Shown here in pieces: positions 44,632-52,053 of a stretch of 64,000 nt of DNA. The position numbers and the translations under genes were made by a program. The notes beneath the pieces were generated by a model that ran no database searches, was not told where the DNA came from, and saw only the letters and a list, made by a program, of their open reading frames with translations. The number at the start of each line of letters is the position of its first letter. Position 1 is the stretch's first letter. Origin of the DNA: a virus; the IMG/VR virus record IMGVR_UViG_3300033148_004740, positions 62,001 through 126,000 of that record; one strand, 5' to 3'.

Positions 44632-46590
44632 TTATGCATCCGACGCTCTAATAGCGGTAACGGAACCACCACCAGAGCCTAGGGTACCCTGAGACTCGAA
44701 GGTCTTAATCGGGGTAGGCCCACCATCTCTTACTCGAATCCACAGTGTACGAGGAGAGTCATAAACCGTAGTAAACGACATGCTCGAAACAACCGCTGCC
44801 TTATCAAGGTACGAGATGAAGATGTTTTTACCTGCTGTTGAGTCATCTGGATCCAAGAAGTCATATCCACTGATGGAGAAAGTAGAAGCAGCCCATGAGT
44901 AGTAGTTGATTCTACGATAAGTTAAGACATCAAGCTGAATACGAATGGTGCCAGCCGTTGGAGTATCGTCCGGAATCTGCGTCGTAGAAACAACAGCGTT
45001 TTCCGTGCCTGCGTCAAGAGTGGTGTCCAACACCATCTGATCCTTCTCGAAGTCAGCACCAGTATCCTTTGGTCCTACCAAGACATAGTCACCGGCAGTC
45101 AATCCATCAACTGTAAAGGTAACATTGTTAGGAGCAGGATTAGTGTCACCTTCAAGGTCCTGTACGGTATCTGGGAAGCTTAGGTCATCCTGATCTACGC
45201 CGATACCGAAGGCACCGATGAGAGAACCAGTAAACGCGCCCAAGAAGATCTTAGGAATAGTACGTGAAGTAGATGCTCCATTTACATCAGCTGTGCAATC
45301 TGAGTCTCTTCCGCGAAGAGGAAGACCGGTTGCTGGAGCAACTCCAGAGATGAGCTGAATCCACAAAGTTCCCTCTGCTACGTTGTCATACAGAGCTAGA
45401 AGAACACCTTCTCCTCCATCCTTATCTCCATTGGTAACTGCTCCATCGACAGCCGCTGTGACGCCTGTAACAGCACCAGTAGAAACGCTCCACTCAGTCA
45501 TTACTTCCGTAGTAGCAGGAGCCGCTGAGGTATCCTCGAGGGCTATTCTACAATCAGTACTGCCATTGTCGTACAATACCTTTCCGGCATTACCGCCAGC
45601 AAATACGACGTAGTTTCCCTCAGCAAAGGTTCCACCAACTAGAGAAGTATAGGTAACATCAGTTCCCCATGTAATAATCTCTTGCTCCTGGAATGGGCCG
45701 CTAAGCTCATTGTTATAGTCAAACTCATGGGTAATACCAAGGAACAAGTCTCCAATAACACCATCAGTAGTTCTAGTCGTTCCACTACCCGTTAGTGCCT
45801 TAAGGTATTCATAGACACCCTTTAGCTGATCAGCTGAGCTATCTGCACCATAAGTCCACTTAGAATAGTAAGGCTGGTCACCATTACCATCATTGATGTC
45901 GATCAACTGATAGCCACCTGTTGGGGCCGCAGCTGATCCACCACTGTTGACAACATGGGTATATCCAGATACCTCAAGCTGAGCAGTGTCGTTCTGTGCA
46001 TCTGGAGTAGTCGAGACAGCAGCAACTGCTTCTCCTGTCCCTAGCTGCACATTAAAGAAGTCATATGTATCGCCCCAATGTCGGGCCTGGACACGGACCT
46101 TCTGCAAGTCAACGTCATGAGCGTTCTGGCGAGTCTTCACCAAAACACGCATGAGAATACCAGCAGTAGAGTCACCGTTGTATCCACCACCAGACTGGGT
46201 TCCCCAGAAAGGAACCGTGTCACTATCGTAGAAATCGTTATCCCTAACGATAGTAAGCTGGGTTACGCTGTTATTTACAGCTCCAAGAACTCGTAGGCCA
46301 GAATAGATTGTTCCTCCACTGGCCTGCGTAATTGATCCTCCATACAAAAACTTAGCTGCATCATCGTCGATATTGTAAGTTCCTAGGAGAGTGATGATCT
46401 GGTCCGTAATACGTTCAGACGGAGTGCTTGAAACGATATCGATCAGATCGTTACCACTTGTGCTCGCCGCTGGATCATCAGCCAAATCCTGAAGCCAACG
46501 GTGTAGTGCAAGAACGGTATAGTGTGTCGCTCCACTGACGTGGCGAATGTCGCCATTTACCGCAGCAGAAAAGTCGTCGCCAATAGCCAT
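44632..46590 (-). CDS. Large virion structural protein
   Basis: A 652-residue protein with a helical N-terminus (HYTVLALHRWLQDLADDP, then DDAAKFLYGGSIT) and a beta-rich remainder. It resembles capsid- or tail-associated structural proteins seen in large aquatic phages, but I cannot name the family. Its C-terminus contains TFSISGYDFLDPDDS and LWIRVRDGG, close to a motif of the 1016-aa adhesion protein (TVSGYDF). A sigma70-type promoter lies 42 bases upstream. It may be a decoration or fibre protein whose expression is boosted separately. Confidence 0.68.
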   Translation of the reverse strand: MAIGDDFSAAVNGDIRHVSGATHYTVLALHRWLQDLADDPAASTSGNDLIDIVSSTPSERITDQIITLLGTYNIDDDAAKFLYGGSITQASGGTIYSGLRVLGAVNNSVTQLTIVRDNDFYDSDTVPFWGTQSGGGYNGDSTAGILMRVLVKTRQNAHDVDLQKVRVQARHWGDTYDFFNVQLGTGEAVAAVSTTPDAQNDTAQLEVSGYTHVVNSGGSAAAPTGGYQLIDINDGNGDQPYYSKWTYGADSSADQLKGVYEYLKALTGSGTTRTTDGVIGDLFLGITHEFDYNNELSGPFQEQEIITWGTDVTYTSLVGGTFAEGNYVVFAGGNAGKVLYDNGSTDCRIALEDTSAAPATTEVMTEWSVSTGAVTGVTAAVDGAVTNGDKDGGEGVLLALYDNVAEGTLWIQLISGVAPATGLPLRGRDSDCTADVNGASTSRTIPKIFLGAFTGSLIGAFGIGVDQDDLSFPDTVQDLEGDTNPAPNNVTFTVDGLTAGDYVLVGPKDTGADFEKDQMVLDTTLDAGTENAVVSTTQIPDDTPTAGTIRIQLDVLTYRRINYYSWAASTFSISGYDFLDPDDSTAGKNIFISYLDKAAVVSSMSFTTVYDSPRTLWIRVRDGGPTPIKTFESQGTLGSGGGSVTAIRASDA

Positions 46591-46631
46591 TGTGTTTTAC
46601 TCCCTGACCCCTCCACCGAGGCCTTCAAAAA

Positions 46632-46659
46632 AGAATATAGTGTTCGAAGTTAGTGTCAA
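46632..46659 (-). promoter_or_regulatory. Sigma70-type promoter before the 652-aa gene
   Basis: On the minus strand a perfect TTGACA (46654-46659) is separated by 16 bases from TATTCT (46632-46637), in an 80-base gap between genes. Transcription would begin near 46625 and lead into the structural gene that starts at 46590. It is the only gap in this window with a consensus -35. Confidence 0.6.
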
Positions 46660-46670
46660 GTAAGAGTAAC

Positions 46671-47195
46671 TTAGTACGAGAAGGAACCGCGATTGTTCCA
46701 GATATGGACAAATGCCGCGTCTCCATTGGCATACTTCTTTAGTAGTTCTTCATCACCTGACTCAGACTCATCGAGCCTGAAAACTCGCCAAACTGCCGAG
46801 CTCGATGACGATCCCGGAGCAGCTTCTCCAATGTATGTATAGTCTCCATCTTCATCGAGCAATAGATCTAGTTTTGTTGCCACGTCATCTGCCCTCTGGA
46901 AATCTTCATAGATTTCCTCAATGAAAAGATAATTAGCCGAATAGTCAGCTGGAGCCTCTATGATTAGTGAGTCCCCTGACCACTCAAGGCCACTGCTCGT
47001 AATACCGTCGTATAAGTCTCTAGAATCTCTAATCTCTGTAGCCGTGAACTGACCTGAGGCCTCGAGCGGAACACCTTCCATCATCGAAGACATCTCGGTC
47101 CAGTCAACACCAGAAACTATGTTAACACCCAGGTCGAGGATTTCAACATCGATCCCAGTCCCTGCACTAGCAGTTCTTACGAATAAACGACCCAT
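46671..47195 (-). CDS. Small acidic structural protein
   Basis: A 174-residue protein starting with ATG overlapping the previous stop by one base. It is acidic and beta/alpha mixed, with an ATEIRDSRDLYDGITSSGLEW segment (partly) and a serine run (GSSSSSAVWRVF). It forms part of a four-gene block after the capsid operon (Ig-like, 115-aa, 172-aa, 174-aa). No catalytic motif is visible. It is possibly a head decoration or connector accessory. Function is unknown. Confidence 0.65.
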   Translation of the reverse strand: MGRLFVRTASAGTGIDVEILDLGVNIVSGVDWTEMSSMMEGVPLEASGQFTATEIRDSRDLYDGITSSGLEWSGDSLIIEAPADYSANYLFIEEIYEDFQRADDVATKLDLLLDEDGDYTYIGEAAPGSSSSSAVWRVFRLDESESGDEELLKKYANGDAAFVHIWNNRGSFSY

Positions 47196-47713
47196 TAGAG
47201 ACTATCATTCCTCCAAGCAATTTGTATCCAGACAACTGGATCTCTGACTCCAAAGACACCAGTTGTCTCTGCGTATATCTGGATGTAGTCCCCTGCAGCA
47301 AAATCAACGTCTATGTCAGTATCATGATCACCAGCACTTGCGGCAATAGCTAGGCTGGCAAGATCAGTGGCACTGTCATTCTTTCGTATCTGTACGGTCC
47401 ATGTCTCAGCTGTGCGAGTCTGGGCTGCTATCGCTATAAGAGTAGCATCGCGTGGCAGCCTATATCCACTAACTCCGAGCTCTAGTCCGTCCCAAGTGCT
47501 CAGATACCTGTTCTTCGCCCTACCTGCGCTTGCTACTCCAAAGGTAGCTCGATCAGCACTGAGCCACTTAGACCTACTTGTATCCTCATACCAGAGAACT
47601 CCGTCTGCTTGCCAGAGCCCAGAGACTGTAACCCCGGCGCTGCCAGTGTCGTCAATACCAAGGATCTCATGCTCAATGATGTGATCCGCTATAGAGTCTG
47701 GACTGACTGGCAT
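47195..47713 (-). CDS. Small structural protein with fibre-type N-terminus
   Basis: A 172-residue protein. Residues 8-70 contain DHIIEHEILGIDDTG and WYEDTSRSKWLS, like N-termini of phage fibre or fibritin-like proteins, and EH-I-L-G is echoed in the 1374-aa fibre (EHKRIHDILG). Residues 85-172 form a beta-sandwich (WTVQIRKNDSATDLASL, then YIQIYAETTGV). Start and stop overlap their neighbours by one base each. It may be a head fibre, collar or decoration protein. Confidence 0.66.
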   Translation of the reverse strand: MPVSPDSIADHIIEHEILGIDDTGSAGVTVSGLWQADGVLWYEDTSRSKWLSADRATFGVASAGRAKNRYLSTWDGLELGVSGYRLPRDATLIAIAAQTRTAETWTVQIRKNDSATDLASLAIAASAGDHDTDIDVDFAAGDYIQIYAETTGVFGVRDPVVWIQIAWRNDSL

Positions 47714-48060
47714 TACAGAGTATCCCCAATCATTGCTCCGACTGTACGGAACGAGATCTCTACATCATTATAGCCTGTGTTCTGCGCAGGCCAGGTAGCA
47801 GTGAGGTGATCTCCAGAATCGTCAGTGAGAGTAGTAAAGTCACCCATAACTAAGATAGAAGCAACTACGCGGGTTCCTACCCCAAGATAGAGTAGAGTAC
47901 GCTTGCTTGTAGGATGTGCAGAGAAATGGAACTTGGTAGCTGAAATCTTGCGTGTTTCTGCAACAACCGCAATGTTATCTATTGCGATAACTTTACCAGC
48001 TGAGTTTTTGTAGATCCTCATCGCAGAACCGATCTGACGAGAGTTAGCGTGAGCAGCCAT
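47713..48060 (-). CDS. Small beta-rich protein, unknown
   Basis: A 115-residue protein with AAGGAGG before its ATG. The sequence alternates basic strands (KFHFSAHPTSKRTLLYLGVG) with hydrophobic ones and ends in VEISFRTVGAMIGDTL. No known motif. The gene lies ten bases after the Ig-like gene and shares its stop with the next start, so it belongs to the same transcriptional block, likely capsid-related. Confidence 0.65.
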   Translation of the reverse strand: MAAHANSRQIGSAMRIYKNSAGKVIAIDNIAVVAETRKISATKFHFSAHPTSKRTLLYLGVGTRVVASILVMGDFTTLTDDSGDHLTATWPAQNTGYNDVEISFRTVGAMIGDTL

Positions 48061-48070
48061 AGGAACCTCC

Positions 48071-48817
48071 TTAGACCTTGATCTTCAGCCGATTCCCTTC
48101 TACAGTCAGCTCCTTGGCTAGCTCGCCATGCGCGTTCGCAGATGCACCAGGATGGTCTGTCGCAGGTATAGTCTCTACAGTGACGTTATCATCAGTGATT
48201 GAGTCAGAGTCCAGATTCTTGTTGAACTCTACTACTATCTCTTCTATGTCGACATCATTCTGCACAGAATGATCAGCTGGAATAGTCTTCCCTATGGTAA
48301 GGGGAGTCTGTGAAGCCAGCTGTGATAGAGCCTGAGGAGAGGCAGCAAGAATTGAGCTCGAGATGTTACTCGGGAGCTCCTCAATAGAACCAGTTCCTGT
48401 CTCAAAACTCCAGGTTACCGAACCGGTAAGAGTATTTCCGTCTGCATCCAGTGTCTCTCCAATGAAAGCAGTATACAGAGTCAGGGGAGCCATAGGGTTA
48501 GTTGGAGAGAATGTCAGCTCTGTACTAACACCTGAGACTGTTACAAAGCTGAATGTTCCCTGAACAATGCCTGTGTAGCCAGGAGACTGGAGAAAGTCGT
48601 CCAAATCCCCTTGTGAGATATTGCTTGGGTCAATGAGCTCGGCCATAAAGGGGCCAACGAACTGGTCCGTATCAGGCCCCTGCAGAAAGAAATCTTCTTC
48701 AAGCCGGTCAGTATCCATCTCGATACTAAACTGGACTGTGACCTCACTCTGCAAAGGAATGGATACCCCAGATGCAGGAGGGAAATAATCAGAGATAACG
48801 TCAATGAGGTCGGCCAT
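48071..48817 (-). CDS. SbsA-like Ig domain protein
   Basis: A 248-residue protein with two Ig-like (SbsA/Big_5 type) units. The first, residues 10-138, has FPPASGVSIPLQSEVTVQF, then PLTLYTAFIGETLDADGN and a TWSFETG end. The second, 178-248, has IPADHSVQNDVDIEEIVVEFNK then LDSDSITDDNVTVE (partly) and ends early at NRLKIKV without the final strands. Such domains normally decorate capsids or fibres. The ribosome site is weak (GAGGA at long spacing). Confidence 0.72.
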   Translation of the reverse strand: MADLIDVISDYFPPASGVSIPLQSEVTVQFSIEMDTDRLEEDFFLQGPDTDQFVGPFMAELIDPSNISQGDLDDFLQSPGYTGIVQGTFSFVTVSGVSTELTFSPTNPMAPLTLYTAFIGETLDADGNTLTGSVTWSFETGTGSIEELPSNISSSILAASPQALSQLASQTPLTIGKTIPADHSVQNDVDIEEIVVEFNKNLDSDSITDDNVTVETIPATDHPGASANAHGELAKELTVEGNRLKIKV

Positions 48818-48826
48818 TTGTGGCTA

Positions 48827-49450
48827 TTATTCCTCGAGAGTTGGATTTAGAACAATTTGCTCTACTTCCGATTCTACTATATCTGATAGCTGTGTCGACA
48901 CAGCTGCAACACGATCTTGGGCATGAATACCCGCCATATCTGAAAGATCAGAAGCTCCTACTCGATCAGTCACCTGTTTCTCATGTCCCTTGATAATCTG
49001 CTCGAGCATCGCTATTACTTTCTTTCGTGCCTTCTTTGATTTTTCAATCTCAAGGAGCTTACGAAGTTCTCCCATTCTGAGAGTTGGGAGGGCGGCTTTG
49101 ATGGTAGGAATCCGTCCCGAAAGAAGCTTGCGAAGCTGTTTGGCACTCTCTTCCTGAGTCTCCTGAGGGGACTTAGAAATAGGCTTTGCAGGATCGATTG
49201 GAGGTGGAGGAGAAGCCAGTGGAGCATACCCTTGCGCGCTGGCAGGAGCTTCCTGTCCGTGCCTTTTAAGCTCGCTCTCGTCATCAACGACGAGAACATT
49301 CTGCCTCCAATTGTAAAGGATTTGTTCGATCTGATCCTGAGAAAAGTTTTTCAACTCAATCTCTTTAGGACCAGGATCATCATACGAAAACGATAGTGGG
49401 CCAATAAACAACATAGATCTTCTATTTCTGTCTGCTAGAGCTACTTTCAT
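48827..49450 (-). CDS. Head-associated helical protein, unknown
   Basis: A 207-residue protein. I choose ATG 49450 because AGGGAG lies seven bases before it. The frame also extends to 49501, but that would put the start inside a transcription terminator hairpin. Residues 1-65 are mixed, 66-95 form a Pro-rich linker (PLASPPPPIDPAKP), and 100-150 are basic helices (RKLLSGRIPTIKAALPTL, then RKKVIAMLEQIIKGHEK). It follows the major capsid gene and may be a head accessory protein. Confidence 0.72.
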   Translation of the reverse strand: MKVALADRNRRSMLFIGPLSFSYDDPGPKEIELKNFSQDQIEQILYNWRQNVLVVDDESELKRHGQEAPASAQGYAPLASPPPPIDPAKPISKSPQETQEESAKQLRKLLSGRIPTIKAALPTLRMGELRKLLEIEKSKKARKKVIAMLEQIIKGHEKQVTDRVGASDLSDMAGIHAQDRVAAVSTQLSDIVESEVEQIVLNPTLEE

Positions 49451-49469
49451 GTAGTTCTCCCTTCTAGAT

Positions 49470-49499
49470 AAAAGAATGGGGAGGTTGCCCTCCCCATTC
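49470..49499 (-). terminator. Rho-independent terminator after the major capsid gene
   Basis: An 11-base perfect stem (GAATGGGGAGG pairing with CCTCCCCATTC) with a four-base loop is followed on the minus strand by TTTT. It begins 34 bases after the capsid stop codon and lies before the 207-aa gene, so it can limit read-through from the capsid operon. Confidence 0.8.
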
Positions 49500-49532
49500 A
49501 TTATATTAGCTATTCGCTAATCTTACTAGAGA

Positions 49533-50762
49533 TTAGCTCAAAACGCTATCAGTTGCACCAATCTTCTCGATGCTACCAGAAACACTGATTGTGGTCTGTG
49601 CCGGTAGAACGATTTCGTTTGGTACCACATGGACGTTCTTCAGCGTTGCGATTGCCATACCCTCATTGAGGATTCCGATCGCATAACGTTCACGCATCTT
49701 GATCTTCTTGATGTCTACGCGTGGGTCATCAAACTCTTCAGTCATCAGATCCTCATCGACAATCAGAACGCCAAGCTCTGATGAGTCGAACATGTAGATA
49801 TCAGTCAGCTTAGTTGCGGGATCGTATGGAACGAATGGGCTAACGATAATCCTAAATGGAATGTTCATATAGCCCGGCAACTGCGGTGCCGAATTGAGTG
49901 TCTGTGGATAGTCAGCTAGTGGGCTGGCTTGGTCTCCAGATGCTGCATCTGGAGGCGTAATCAGCTGTCCGCCTGACATTCCTAGACCGCCCTGACTAGA
50001 GCTGTCCCATGGGGCACGCCCCGCAGGATTTCCAGTCCAAGTAGCGAAGAAGGTTCCGCCGCCGTTATTAAGAACGAACGCACGGAGAGTCGCATCCTTC
50101 ACAAACATAACCCAAGTCAAGGGATGCATAAGCAGTGTGTTAGGGAAGAATCCCTGGGTAATGATCTGAGCATAAGCATCAAATAGATCGTCCATAGTGA
50201 CGGCTCCATTTCCTGCTCCACTTATATCACGTCCCGTACACACGCCCCTGACAGAGGCTGCTGGTGTGACGTTATCGAAAACGGGCACACCCATCGCACG
50301 GATGTAGTTAAAGATCTTGACCTCTTTATGACGGGCCAATGCGCGTCCTGCCGCACGTAGATGCATACCAATTACGTCGAACTGCGAGTACCTGATCATT
50401 TCCTCAGTGATCTTCACTGCGAGACCAGTCTTCCCGATAGTTGCCGTAACTGTGCTTCCACCCATCTGTAGGCTGCGCTCTGGGTACTCTTGACCCTCAG
50501 CAACATCTGCTGCTACTAGAGCTCCTACAGCTGGGAAAGTGATTGTCTGTCCGTAAGAATAGTTGATTCTCTGGAGCAGGCTAGTACCAACTAGAAGGGG
50601 CTCTTGAGCTTCCTTCACGATGTTGGAAATCACCTTCGGCATAAGCATTGGTGCATTGGGAACCGAAAGAGCATCCTCGAGCTTTATTTCAGTGCCATCC
50701 TCGAGTCGGCCGTTATTTCGCCACATGAACTCGAGTTGTCTGGCGTCTTTAAATTCGAGCAT
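49533..50762 (-). CDS. Major capsid protein (HK97-like fold)
   Basis: A 409-residue protein with the layout of HK97-type capsid subunits. It has an N-terminal arm, then PLLVGTSLLQRINYSYGQTI and ALVAADVAEGQEYPERSLQMG (E-loop, partly), a spine helix near VIGMHLRAAGRALARHKEV, then NTLLMHPLTWVMFVKD and a C-terminal SELGVLIVDEDLMTEEF, IKKIKMRERYAIGIL. Its place after protease-scaffold and 415-aa genes and before a terminator fits a highly expressed capsid protein. No N-terminal scaffold region is present, and maturation by the nearby protease is expected elsewhere. Confidence 0.88.
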   Translation of the reverse strand: MLEFKDARQLEFMWRNNGRLEDGTEIKLEDALSVPNAPMLMPKVISNIVKEAQEPLLVGTSLLQRINYSYGQTITFPAVGALVAADVAEGQEYPERSLQMGGSTVTATIGKTGLAVKITEEMIRYSQFDVIGMHLRAAGRALARHKEVKIFNYIRAMGVPVFDNVTPAASVRGVCTGRDISGAGNGAVTMDDLFDAYAQIITQGFFPNTLLMHPLTWVMFVKDATLRAFVLNNGGGTFFATWTGNPAGRAPWDSSSQGGLGMSGGQLITPPDAASGDQASPLADYPQTLNSAPQLPGYMNIPFRIIVSPFVPYDPATKLTDIYMFDSSELGVLIVDEDLMTEEFDDPRVDIKKIKMRERYAIGILNEGMAIATLKNVHVVPNEIVLPAQTTISVSGSIEKIGATDSVLS

Positions 50763-50784
50763 TGTCTCGGTTACCTCCTATAAA

Positions 50785-52032
50785 TTACCTGGAAATCAGG
50801 TTGATCCTTACGACCAGGTCTGCTGCACCTGCGTAATGTACCTTGTCAGATACACCACCAGTAGCTGAGCCAGGCATCTGGTCCATCTGTCCAGCATAAG
50901 CTGGCAGGGAACCGGAAGCATCTGTGCCCAGACTTGGATACGCTGTACGTACCCTATCAAGAGCATCCTTGCCCTTGACGTTCTCAACTTCTAGTACCTG
51001 GCCAACAATGTCAGCATGGGTGTCGAAGTTGTCCGTTTGTGAAGCGCCATAGGTCTTTGGGACTGCAACAACGAAGTTGGAGTCGACATTGGCCTTAACG
51101 AAATCACCAGCGGAGAGATCTCCGAGAGCAGAACAGAATCTACTAACGTTCGAGCCAGTTGGAGCTGATCCATAGTGGCTGTAACTCAGAGTGTAGAGAT
51201 TGCCCGCGCCTAGAGAGTTATCGGCGAAGCAACTAACCACACCAGTGGTGAGGTTAATATACCAGTCGCCCTTAGCAGATATTTCTGCTAGTGCATCCTT
51301 TTGGATTACAAAGCGCTCATCTGAATCTGACAGAATTCCGTCAGCCCACGTTAGTGGAGTGCGTGCCGTGTTGGTTGCAACAGGCAGATTGTCCACTGCA
51401 GTAAAGGTAGAGACATTGCTTGCAAAAGAACTTTGGTCCATATTCTCTGTTGATGCCGATGCCGGCACCAAAGGAACCTCTAGCACGTAGTCACAAAGAA
51501 TTGCGACCTGATGCTGTAGGTTATAGTTGTGCTGACGGAGCCCAGCTGGGTTAAAGCCGTCATCAAATGCACTCGAGTCACCTGCCCACTGCCAGAAAGC
51601 GTACGGAGCAACTCCGACCATCTTGCTGACTGAAAGGGCAATGCCCGCACGACCCATGAAGTGATAAGTGCTGCCTTCGACCTGCGACAGGGTAACCGTG
51701 CCAATGGCGCCGATTAGTAATACTACTCCTGTTCGAATATCGATGACACCTGAGTTAACATCATTTGCCGTATAAACAATGGTCGCGCCAGAGACACCTA
51801 GGCCTGCTGGAACCAAATAACCATCATTTTCAAATGCCAGGGGTTTACCCGGCATAATTACGAACCAGTCCTCAAAGAACTTATCGTAAAATTGTACTGG
51901 AAGCCACGAAGCTGGCCTGAATTCACCATGTGGGCGAATACCCTCAGAATGTTCAACCTGAGGGATAATATTACCCACGTGATCCCAGGACTTATGGCTC
52001 GCAGCGTATCTTCCCAGACTGTCGAAAGCCAT
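50785..52032 (-). CDS. Head structural protein between scaffold/protease and capsid genes
   Basis: A 415-residue beta-rich protein with strong AGGAGG before its ATG. The N-terminus (DSLGRYAASHKSWDHVGN, then FRPASWLPVQFYDKFFEDWF) is aromatic, and residues 90-135 form an Ig-like or barrel unit. I cannot place it in a family. Its position immediately before the capsid gene, where decoration, stabilisation or fibre proteins are often encoded, suggests an abundant head protein, perhaps a decoration protein. Confidence 0.72.
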   Translation of the reverse strand: MAFDSLGRYAASHKSWDHVGNIIPQVEHSEGIRPHGEFRPASWLPVQFYDKFFEDWFVIMPGKPLAFENDGYLVPAGLGVSGATIVYTANDVNSGVIDIRTGVVLLIGAIGTVTLSQVEGSTYHFMGRAGIALSVSKMVGVAPYAFWQWAGDSSAFDDGFNPAGLRQHNYNLQHQVAILCDYVLEVPLVPASASTENMDQSSFASNVSTFTAVDNLPVATNTARTPLTWADGILSDSDERFVIQKDALAEISAKGDWYINLTTGVVSCFADNSLGAGNLYTLSYSHYGSAPTGSNVSRFCSALGDLSAGDFVKANVDSNFVVAVPKTYGASQTDNFDTHADIVGQVLEVENVKGKDALDRVRTAYPSLGTDASGSLPAYAGQMDQMPGSATGGVSDKVHYAGAADLVVRINLISR

Positions 52033-52053
52033 TGATACTTTCCTCCTACTTTA

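Noticed and set aside
49503-49508. TATAAT on the minus strand after the capsid gene
   Set aside because: The start point would fall inside the terminator stem, and the -35 region is poor.
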